From Gallionella sp. (lineage in GTDB: Bacteria; Pseudomonadota; Gammaproteobacteria; Burkholderiales; Gallionellaceae): DNA of 64,000 nt. Shown here piece after piece: positions 57,785-64,000 of the stretch (within the stretch, counting starts at the first letter, position 1; each line of letters starts with the position of its first letter). The stretch lies in contig JAQTWT010000005.1 in the NCBI GenBank assembly GCA_028689145.1, positions 153,586-217,585 on the forward strand, read 5' to 3'. The position numbers were made by a program, and so were the translations under genes. The notes beneath the pieces are model-generated. The model ran no database searches. It was given only the letters and a program-made list of their open reading frames with translations, and was not told where the DNA came from.

Positions 57785-58611
57785 GGCTTGTAGCCGGTTT
57801 CAGCGGGGCCGGGACGGGGCGTAGCCCTGCCGAAAATCACGCTCTCAGGATGTTCGTCCAGCGTCAAAATCAGGCGGTTCAGGCTGACCGCATCCTGATT
57901 CAGTTGATGGGTGAGCTGGTGCAGGCGCGGCAGCGTCTCCTCGTTGACGGTCACACCGATCTTGCCGATCTCATCCATGGTGGCATTGAGCTTGGCAAGG
58001 CTGGGACGCGCCGCATCCATGGTGGCGGTGGATGATTTCAGCAGGGGTTTAAGTTCCTCGCTGGCGTTATCTAGGTTTGCCAGCAAATTGCTGACACGTT
58101 GGCGCCCCTTGTCGTCCAGCACCATATTCAGGCTCTTGAGCAACTTGTCGGCATTGACCACAATCTCCTGCACCTGTGACACAGTCTTCTTGCCGGATGC
58201 CAGCATACCGGCCAGCTCGGATTCGTTGAGCACCATAGGTTGATCGCCCAGCGGGGTCTTGTCGTTTCCGTTGTCGTCCAGTTCGATATAGGAAAGCCCG
58301 GTCAGGCCTTGTCCGGCCAAATGACCATACGATCCTTTGGTCAGTTGCAATTGCTTGTCCACCGAAATTTCCACGGCGATAGCCAGCGGATTGTTGGGGT
58401 CCAGTGAAATCCCCTCGACATGCCCGACATCCACGCCGCGAAAGCGTACTGCAGCCTGTTTGTTCAGACCGGACACCGTGCTCATGGAGATCATGCGGTA
58501 ATGGTTTTGCGGCGTGTGCGCGTTACCCAGCCACCAGAAGGCGGCAAGGAGTCCGACTCCGAGCAGCATTGCAAACAATCCGGCGATCAGTGCGTAGGGG
58601 CGGTTTTCCAT
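57781..58611 (-). CDS. MlaD-family MCE protein
   Basis: 276 residues: an N-terminal anchor (ALIAGLFAMLLGVGLLAAFWWL), one MCE domain (about 40-120, VRFRGVDVGHVEGISLDP, then GLTGLSYIELD), and a long helical C-terminal region (about 130-260). MCE proteins form hexameric rings that carry lipids across the periplasm. It overlaps the ATPase gene by 25 bp. A single MCE domain with a long helical tail resembles the Mla and needle-type single-MCE proteins rather than PqiB. Confidence 0.9.
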   Translation of the reverse strand: MENRPYALIAGLFAMLLGVGLLAAFWWLGNAHTPQNHYRMISMSTVSGLNKQAAVRFRGVDVGHVEGISLDPNNPLAIAVEISVDKQLQLTKGSYGHLAGQGLTGLSYIELDDNGNDKTPLGDQPMVLNESELAGMLASGKKTVSQVQEIVVNADKLLKSLNMVLDDKGRQRVSNLLANLDNASEELKPLLKSSTATMDAARPSLAKLNATMDEIGKIGVTVNEETLPRLHQLTHQLNQDAVSLNRLILTLDEHPESVIFGRATPRPGPAETGYKP

Positions 58612-59378
58612 TTGTCAGTCCTATCCAGGCGTTCGTGTACGCCTTTAAAAAAGTTTTGGGCGAAGGGGTGATCTACATGGGCTAATTCTGACAGGGTGCA
58701 CGCGGCGATGATGTGCTGGTCGGCAAGCACCGCCACACGGTCGGTCATGCCGACCAGCGTATCGAGATCGTGGGTGACAAATACCACGGTCAACCCCAGT
58801 TGTTTCTTGAGATTGTTGATCAGATGAACAAACTTTTCGCTGCGATCCGGATCGAGGCCTGCGGTCGGTTCATCCAACACCAGCAGCTCGGGTTCCAGCG
58901 CCAGCGCTCGCGCCAGTGCAACACGCTTGACCATGCCGCCGGATAATTGTGCAGGCAACAACCAGGCATGTTTCGGTTCGAGTTCGACCAGCGCCAGTTT
59001 ATGCATCACCAGCAGGTGTATGGACTCCTCGTCGAACTGCCGCAGCTCGCGCAACGGGAACGCGATGTTGTCGTACACCGTGAGCGCGGAAAACAGCGCG
59101 CCCTGCTGGAACAGCATGCCGAAACGGTTGCGTGCCAAGCGCGCACCCTCGCGGTCAAGCTTCGCCAGATTCACGCCGAACAAATTTATTTCGCCGCGCG
59201 AGGGAGTAGTGAGTCCGACAATGTGGCGCAACAGCGTCGTTTTACCGCTGCCGGAACCGCCCACCAGAGCCATCACTTCACCGGTTCTCACCGCCAGATT
59301 GAGGTCGCGATGGATGACCGTTGAACCGTACTGTGTCCATACCCCGGTAATTTCGCAGGCGAGGCTGTGCTTGCTCAT
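58587..59378 (-). CDS. MlaF-like ABC transporter ATP-binding protein
   Basis: 263 residues. Walker A GGSGSGKTTLLR, signature LSGGMVKRVALARAL, Walker B LLVLDEPTAGLDP and switch His in FVTHDLDT. The segment LFQQGALFSALTVYDNIAFP is characteristic of MlaF/Ttg2A-type ATPases that drive MCE lipid transporters. It is coupled to the permease gene by a 4-bp overlap. Confidence 0.93.
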   Translation of the reverse strand: MSKHSLACEITGVWTQYGSTVIHRDLNLAVRTGEVMALVGGSGSGKTTLLRHIVGLTTPSRGEINLFGVNLAKLDREGARLARNRFGMLFQQGALFSALTVYDNIAFPLRELRQFDEESIHLLVMHKLALVELEPKHAWLLPAQLSGGMVKRVALARALALEPELLVLDEPTAGLDPDRSEKFVHLINNLKKQLGLTVVFVTHDLDTLVGMTDRVAVLADQHIIAACTLSELAHVDHPFAQNFFKGVHERLDRTDKWKTAPTH

Positions 59379-60493
59379 AAGCCGATCCCCCGCGTGACGA
59401 TGGCAAACACCGCATCGACCAGTATCACGGTAGTGATCGCGGTGACCACCGACGAGGTGGTGCTGCCGGATAGGCTTTCGGTGTTGGGCATGACGCGCAT
59501 CCCGAAGTGGCAGGCGATCAGCGTCACCAAGATGCCGAAGGTCAATCCTTTGAATATTGCCAGTGACAGGGTCACCGGTACAACCACTTGCGGCAGGTAA
59601 TTCAAAAAGAATTCCATGCTGATTCCGAGCTGTATCTTGGCGGCCAGCATACCGCCGAAAATTGCCCAGGCGGATGTCCAGAAAGCCAGCAAAGGTGCGG
59701 CCAGTGTGAGGCCGATCACTTTCGGCAGAATCAGCCGCAAAGTACGCGAAATGCCCATGGTGGACAACGCGTCGATCTCTTCGGTAACGCGCATCACGCC
59801 GATCTGTGCCGTCATCGCGGAACCGGAACGCCCCGCCACGATGATCGCCATCAGGATCGGGCCGAGTTCGCGCACGCCCGCCAAACCGACGATGTTGACG
59901 ATAAAGATGTCGGCTCCGAATTTACGCAATTGCAGCGCCATCAGATAGCCCATCGCGATGCCGATCATGAAACTGACCAGCGCGGTGACCGGCAGAGCCT
60001 GCACGCCGCCTTTGTAAAAGTTTGCGGATATTTCCTTGAATGGGATGTTGCGCGGGTGGCGCAGGATGTAGAAAAACTCGAACATCAGGCTGCCAACCAG
60101 ATTAAGAAATCCGGTGAGATGCCCGAAAAATTCCAGATATTTGTCCCACAGCAGAATAAACGGGGCCATCAGGCTGCCGCGCCCCGCTTCCAACGAATGC
60201 GCGGCAGGCAAGGCCGCAAGCATATTGAACAGGGCGGCATGTTCGGGGCGCAACGACATGCGCTGATCGACGTGTTTGCCCCAGCCCGTCCACAGCATCA
60301 CTGCCGCGGCACTGTCGAGCTGTTCCACCCCGTTCAAATCCCAGTGGGTGAACGGGTTGCCGAAAAAAGCGGAGAGATGCTCGCGCAACTCGGAAAAGTT
60401 ATTCTGCACGCCGCGCAAAGACCACGCGCCGGTGAGAATTACCCGCTTGGTTCCATTTGACAGGTCTTCAACCCGGAATTCCGCCTCAGCCAC
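59375..60493 (-). CDS. MlaE-family ABC transporter permease with N-terminal STAS-like domain
   Basis: 372 residues. The first 110 or so form a STAS-like domain (WDLNGVEQLDSAAAVMLWTGW). The rest is a MlaE permease with five to six helices (FMIGIAMGYLMALQLRKFGA, ELGPILMAIIVAGRSGSAMT, EEIDALSTMGISRTLRLILP). In E. coli Mla the STAS protein MlaB is separate; here it is fused, as in several proteobacterial homologues. The start is GTG 60493 with GGGAG upstream. It is the first gene of the lipid-transport operon. Confidence 0.92.
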   Translation of the reverse strand: MAEAEFRVEDLSNGTKRVILTGAWSLRGVQNNFSELREHLSAFFGNPFTHWDLNGVEQLDSAAAVMLWTGWGKHVDQRMSLRPEHAALFNMLAALPAAHSLEAGRGSLMAPFILLWDKYLEFFGHLTGFLNLVGSLMFEFFYILRHPRNIPFKEISANFYKGGVQALPVTALVSFMIGIAMGYLMALQLRKFGADIFIVNIVGLAGVRELGPILMAIIVAGRSGSAMTAQIGVMRVTEEIDALSTMGISRTLRLILPKVIGLTLAAPLLAFWTSAWAIFGGMLAAKIQLGISMEFFLNYLPQVVVPVTLSLAIFKGLTFGILVTLIACHFGMRVMPNTESLSGSTTSSVVTAITTVILVDAVFAIVTRGIGL

Positions 60494-60657
60494 TTATTCT
60501 CCCTGACGTTATTTTACGTCTTCCCGATATAGCTGGTTATTAAAAATCACCCGAAACTCACGACTACTGGTCATTCAAACAATAGAGTATCGCGAATCAC
60601 CTCAATAAATCAAAAATAAGTTAATCGCGCTATGCGCGCCACGCACCTGCATTATTG

Positions 60658-60968
60658 AGTCGGCCATTAAACAGATTAAAAAGATCGCTATGCGTAGGCT
60701 GGAGGTGAGGCACGACCCCCAGCGCTTTGCAATCTCGAACATGCCTGGGCCACTTCGACAGACTCAGGACAGGCTTAATAGGTGAGCCCCTCAAAGGGGC
60801 CGATAAAACCGTGAGCCGCCCAAGGCGGCATCGCCAACAGTTTCCCCCTTTGAAAAAGGGGGAGTAAGGTGGCACGCTTTTGTACCCACCAATTTTTTCG
60901 AGAATAAATTTACCCTGTGCTGGGGTTCGCTTTGCTCGCCACCAGCCTACAAAACTATTGATCCGGCC
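60658..60968. repeat. Family I composite repeat, copy 2, containing nested elements
   Basis: Outer TCGGCCATTAA and CCGGCCAA ends enclose GTAGGCTGGAGGTGAG (60694-60709) and its near complement (14 of 16) at 60935-60950. Between them lie a family K arm (60752-60767), a family J double hairpin (60781-60829) and a C/G-rich hairpin. It is about 170 bp longer than copy 1 owing to this nested material. Confidence 0.8.
60781..60829. repeat. Family J double hairpin, copy 1
   Basis: GGTGAG, hairpin CCCCTCAAAGGGG, a short spacer, GTGAG, hairpin CCGCCCAAGGCGG. It is nearly identical to 63913-63960. Confidence 0.85.
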
Positions 60969-61085
60969 AAGTGACGATTGAAGTCCATTCGCCCTGATAA
61001 CCAGCGACTTGTCCGGTGTTTTTTAGTAGCCAAGTCGAATGGCTAGTAGTTACATCAGGTAATGGTTTTAACGCATAATCCTGCC

Positions 61086-61961
61086 ATGAAAAGAATTCTC
61101 ATCGCGGGTTGCGGTGACATCGCCATGCGGGTTGCAGCATTGTTGCGCGGGCATTACCGCTTGTTCGGTCTGGTGCGCCGCAAGGAACGTTGCGGCGGAT
61201 TGCGCGCGGCGGGTATCGCTCCCCTGTCCGGCGATCTGGACCACCGCGCCAGCCTCGCGCGCATTGCCGGACTGGCGGACATCGTGCTGCATTTTGCACC
61301 GCCCGCATCCGCACCGCACAGGGAATTAGCGGTTGACCACCGCACCCAGAATCTTCTCGCTGCACTATCCCGAAGTGCACCGCCCGAACGCCTCATCTAT
61401 ATCAGCACCAGCGGCGTATATGGCGATTGCGGCGGTGACCGGATATACGAAACGCATCCGCTCAACCCGCAGACGGTGCGTGCGCAACTTCGCGCGGATG
61501 CCGAACGGCAAATTCGCGACTGGGCAAAACGCAATCAGGTGAACGCCACCATCCTGCGCGTTCCCGGCATCTATGCGGCCGAGCGCCTGCCGCTGGAACG
61601 CCTGCGTGCGGGTACATCCGCAATCCTTCACGCGGAAGACAGCTACACCAACCATATCCATGCCGACGATCTCGCGCGGATCGTGGTAACCGCGTTGCGC
61701 CATGCCAAGCCCAACCGCGTTTATCACGCCAGCGACGACAGCGCGATGAGAATGGGCGATTACTTCGATGCGGTCGCGGATGCACACGGCCTGCCGCGCC
61801 CTCCGCGCCTGCCGCGCAGCGAAGCCGAGCGCAGTGTTTCAGCCGCGCTGTGGTCGTTCATGAATGAATCGCGGCAACTAAGCAATCAGCGGATGAAACG
61901 CGAAATGAAGATAAAGCTGCGTTACCCAACGGTGGCTGACGGGCTGGCTTCGATCACATGA
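61086..61961 (+). CDS. NAD(P)-binding SDR/epimerase-family protein
   Basis: 291 residues of the extended SDR family, resembling YeeZ-like proteins. The nucleotide-binding motif is RILIAGCGDIAMRVA. STSGVYGDCGG holds the SDR Ser and Tyr region, but the usual YxxxK lysine is not clear (the region has RAQLRADAERQIRDW). VPGIYAAERLP and NHIHADDLARIV fit the epimerase-like fold. The substrate is unknown. ATG 61086 is preferred over an ATG 24 bp upstream. Confidence 0.82.
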   Translation: MKRILIAGCGDIAMRVAALLRGHYRLFGLVRRKERCGGLRAAGIAPLSGDLDHRASLARIAGLADIVLHFAPPASAPHRELAVDHRTQNLLAALSRSAPPERLIYISTSGVYGDCGGDRIYETHPLNPQTVRAQLRADAERQIRDWAKRNQVNATILRVPGIYAAERLPLERLRAGTSAILHAEDSYTNHIHADDLARIVVTALRHAKPNRVYHASDDSAMRMGDYFDAVADAHGLPRPPRLPRSEAERSVSAALWSFMNESRQLSNQRMKREMKIKLRYPTVADGLASIT

Positions 61962-62039
61962 TGCAAGCATCCCCCTGACAAGCATTCAGCAGCTAGAATG
62001 CAACATACAAAATATATTAATTTTTCGCGGAGGTAATTC

Positions 62040-63395
62040 ATGCGTATCGCAATCATCGGTTCCGGACCCGCCGGTTTCTACGCTGCGGAAGCACTGCTCA
62101 GACGCACCGATACGGTCGTCCATGTCGATATGTTCGACCGCCTCCCCACCCCGTTCGGACTGGTACGCGGAGGGGTCGCGCCGGATCATCAGAGCATCAA
62201 GGCCGTCACCCGCGTTTACGAAAAGACTGCGGCGCGGCCCACCTTCAGGTTTATGGGCAACGTGTGCCTCGGGCGCGACGTGTCAGTGGAAGAGTTGCGC
62301 CGGCACTACCACCAGATCGTCTATGCGACAGGCAACGAGGCAGACCGCCGGCTCGGCATCCCTGGGGAAGGCATATCGCGCTGCACACCGGCTGCAGTGT
62401 TTATCGGCTGGTACAACGGGCATCCCGACTACCGCCACGCAAAAATCGACTTGTCGGTATCGCGTGTCGCGGTGGTGGGCAACGGCAACGTCGCCATTGA
62501 TGCCGCGCGGATATTGCTGCGCACACCGGCAGAACTCGAAAAAACCGACATCGCGACACACGCGCTGGAAGCCCTACGCAACAGCCGGGTGCGCGAGGTT
62601 TTTCTGCTCGGGCGGCGCGGACCGGCGCAAGCATCGTTTACACCGCCCGAACTCAAAGAGCTCGGCGAGATGGAAGATGTCGATCCAGTTGTCGCCCCGG
62701 GTGAACTGGCAGGCTGCGTTATTCCGGAAACCGAGGGCGGTTCGCAACAGGACAAGAATTTGAAGATACTCCAGTCGTTCGCCGCGCGTGCACCCGGCAC
62801 AAAAGCAAAAAAAATCCACCTGCGCTTCCTCGTCTCGCCGACCGAAGTAATCGCCGATGCTGGCGGCAATGTGGCCAGACTGGCGCTGGAAAAAAACCGC
62901 CTCGAGACTCGACCGGACGGTACAGCAACCGCGCGCGGTACCGGCGAGATCGAAACCCTCGATGTCGGGATGGTGCTGTCCGCGATCGGTTTTGCCGCCG
63001 AACGGATCGAGGGTGTTCCATACGACGAGAAAGCGAAGATCATCGCCAACGAAGACGGGCGTGTCGTTGATCCGTCCAGCCGCGTCGTGATCGCCAACGA
63101 GTATGCGGTCGGCTGGGCGCGCACCGGCCCGCAGGGACTGATCGGATCGCACAAGGGCGCGTCGGCCCACGTGGTCGAACACATGATGGCCGATGGTGCC
63201 GGACTTGAAGTACGAGAGCTGCCGGACCGCGATGCCATCGGCTCTTTGCTGAAAGAACGCGGCGTGCAAATAGTCTCTTTCAGCGATTGGAAACAACTAG
63301 ACGACGTGGAACAGGCACGCGGGGAACGGCGCGGTGCCCCGCGCGACAAGATCGTCGATGTCGAAAGCATGCTCGCGGTACTGGCACAGCATTAA
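62040..63395 (+). CDS. Ferredoxin/adrenodoxin-type NADP reductase (FprA-like)
   Basis: 451 residues, a two-dinucleotide-domain flavoprotein. The FAD site is IAIIGSGPAGFYAAEAL, followed by LPTPFGLVRGGVAPDH, typical of adrenodoxin reductase and FprA. The NADP site is VAVVGNGNVAIDAARIL, and FLLGRRGPAQASFTPPEL lies downstream. The C-terminal FAD segment includes VGWARTGPQGLIGSHK. It moves electrons between NADP(H) and ferredoxin, which KorAB at the left end of the window also uses. GGAGG lies 6 bp before ATG 62040. Confidence 0.93.
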   Translation: MRIAIIGSGPAGFYAAEALLRRTDTVVHVDMFDRLPTPFGLVRGGVAPDHQSIKAVTRVYEKTAARPTFRFMGNVCLGRDVSVEELRRHYHQIVYATGNEADRRLGIPGEGISRCTPAAVFIGWYNGHPDYRHAKIDLSVSRVAVVGNGNVAIDAARILLRTPAELEKTDIATHALEALRNSRVREVFLLGRRGPAQASFTPPELKELGEMEDVDPVVAPGELAGCVIPETEGGSQQDKNLKILQSFAARAPGTKAKKIHLRFLVSPTEVIADAGGNVARLALEKNRLETRPDGTATARGTGEIETLDVGMVLSAIGFAAERIEGVPYDEKAKIIANEDGRVVDPSSRVVIANEYAVGWARTGPQGLIGSHKGASAHVVEHMMADGAGLEVRELPDRDAIGSLLKERGVQIVSFSDWKQLDDVEQARGERRGAPRDKIVDVESMLAVLAQH

Positions 63396-63539
63396 ACCTA
63401 AAAAACGCAGTTAGTGGGGTGGTAGGTGCGAATTTATTCGCACGAACAACAGGTTGCGTGCGAATGAATTCGCACCTACAAGAGCAGCCCAACGCATTGA
63501 AGAAAAATGATATTTTCAGTCAACTGCGTTTTTTAGGTT
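63395..63539. repeat. Perfect 18-bp inverted repeat interrupted by a REP element
   Basis: AACCTAAAAAACGCAGTT (63395-63412) and its exact complement (63522-63539) are 109 bp apart, starting at the stop codon of the reductase gene. Without the material between them they would form an A/T-flanked terminator hairpin. The family B element lies between the arms. Confidence 0.8.
63422..63479. repeat. GTAG/CTAC twin-hairpin element, family B copy 2
   Basis: 58 bp with the same 4-18-14-18-4 layout as 42105-42162. The hairpin arms GTGCGAAT/ATTCGCAC are conserved while the 14-nt spacer differs. It is nested in the 18-bp inverted repeat. Confidence 0.9.
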
Positions 63540-63727
63540 AAATGCTGTGCCAGCAGCACCAAAGAAAAAGGAGCCGTTCGTGTTGCCCTGCATCACGAGC
63601 GGCTCGAAACTTCAGCCGCCCTGCTCCACTTTCCGTTGAAAATACCACCCGCCTTCCGCCTCATTTCATAATTGAATGGGGCTTTTTCTGGACACGGCAC
63701 GCACCTTGGTTCAAAATGCGCGCCTCC

Positions 63728-63817
63728 GGAAGCTTGGCCGAGCGGTTGAAGGCACCAGTCTTGAAAACTGGCGAGGGTTTGCGCCCTTCGTGAGTTCGAA
63801 TCTCACAGCTTCCGCCA
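63728..63817 (+). tRNA. tRNA-Ser(UGA)
   Basis: 90 nt. The acceptor stem GGAAGCT pairs with AGCTTCC and is followed by G and an encoded CCA. The anticodon loop CTTGAAA reads TGA at 63762-63764. A long variable arm (class II) and T-loop GTTCGAATC are present. It reads UCA and probably other UCN codons. Confidence 0.96.
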
Positions 63818-63886
63818 GAACACAGCCCATTCTCAACAGCTCTGAAATTAGCGTGAGTTAGAAATAGAATTTTCTCAGTTAAATGA

Positions 63887-63911
63887 CCTCCGGCAAAGCC
63901 GGAGGCTTATT
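63887..63911 (+). terminator. Hairpin after tRNA-Ser
   Basis: CCTCCGGC-aaa-GCCGGAGG followed by CTTATT. It is a strong stem with a weak T-run and directly abuts the family J repeat, so it may be part of that element. Confidence 0.55.
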
Positions 63912-63912
63912 G

Positions 63913-63960
63913 GGTGAGCCCCTCAAAGGGGCCATTAAACCGTGAGCCGCCCAAGGCGGC
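63913..63960. repeat. Family J double hairpin, copy 2
   Basis: The same GGTGAG-CCCCTCAAAGGGG and GTGAG-CCGCCCAAGGCGG layout as 60781-60829, with one base fewer in the spacer. Confidence 0.85.
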
Positions 63961-64000
63961 TACAGCCCTAGTCTCATCTGGTCGTACCGTTCATCCTCTT

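Larger units (their letters stand above)
60494..61085. other. Repeat-rich intergenic region between divergent operons
   Basis: 592 bp without a credible gene, dominated by the composite repeat at 60658-60968. It also has a CCCCCTTT/AAAGGGGG-type hairpin at 60841-60866. Promoters for the lipid-transport operon and the SDR gene must flank the repeats. Confidence 0.6.

Noticed and set aside
63676..63861. Short open frame over the tRNA-Ser
   Set aside because: It coincides with the tRNA gene and has no independent coding evidence.
63728..63960. Genomic island attachment site at tRNA-Ser
   Set aside because: No integrase and no direct repeat of the tRNA 3' end is visible in the window; only family J repeats follow.

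Overview
The window looks like a chromosome segment of a betaproteobacterium, most likely Nitrosomonadales and possibly Gallionellaceae-like. This is inferred from protein families and gene order; no rRNA is present to confirm it. GC is moderately high and genes are dense. Nearly all genes are complete except korA, which is cut by the left edge. There is no phage, insertion sequence or CRISPR array. Short palindromic repeats, however, are unusually numerous and varied.

Layout. (1) 1-5431: a tightly overlapping five-gene operon with 2-oxoacid:ferredoxin oxidoreductase (KorAB), a ferredoxin-like Fe-S protein, a soluble fumarate reductase/aspartate oxidase-type flavoprotein and a NuoF-like NADH dehydrogenase subunit. 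(2) 5632-9087: AmmeMemoRadiSam genes (a fused B-A protein and the radical SAM enzyme) and a 2OG-Fe dioxygenase. (3) 9440-11677: a secreted Sel1-repeat protein. (4) 11683-19001: a complete ccmABCDEFGHI cytochrome c maturation operon on the minus strand. (5) 19202-21787: fur divergent from feoAB, with a Fur box between them. (6) 21948-25545: phosphoketolase and acetate kinase, which together make acetyl phosphate and ATP. (7) 25687-29878: a Bax inhibitor-1 protein, map and glnD. (8) 30120-30892: a TumE/TumA-type toxin-antitoxin pair, then a 997-residue coiled-coil protein with a G10 tract. (9) 34090-37761: a histone-deacetylase-like enzyme divergent from a Pat-type protein acetyltransferase. (10) 37813-56794: a 19-kb minus-strand signalling block with REC-HPt, REC-REC-kinase, REC, REC-EAL, two giant hybrid kinases ending in HPt domains, and a diguanylate cyclase with a c-type heme motif. 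(11) 57164-60493: an Mla-like lipid ABC transporter. (12) 61086-63817: an SDR-family protein, an adrenodoxin-type ferredoxin-NADP reductase and tRNA-Ser(UGA).

How the parts connect. Ferredoxin and NAD(P)H chemistry opens and closes the window (KorAB/NuoF-like and the ferredoxin reductase). The ccm operon would be needed to attach heme to the cyclase sensor. Fur and Feo handle ferrous iron. Acetyl phosphate production and the acetylase/deacetylase pair suggest active protein acylation.

The most striking feature is the repeat content. At least five sequence families share one architecture: GTAG, a small hairpin, a spacer, the mirrored hairpin, then CTAC. This is the layout expected of RAYT-mobilised REP doublets (REPINs). 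Three further hairpin families also occur. Several elements lie in frame inside the coding sequences of both giant kinases and of ccmH. One copy at the ccmH start is flanked by a perfect 9-bp direct repeat and adds exactly 75 bp.
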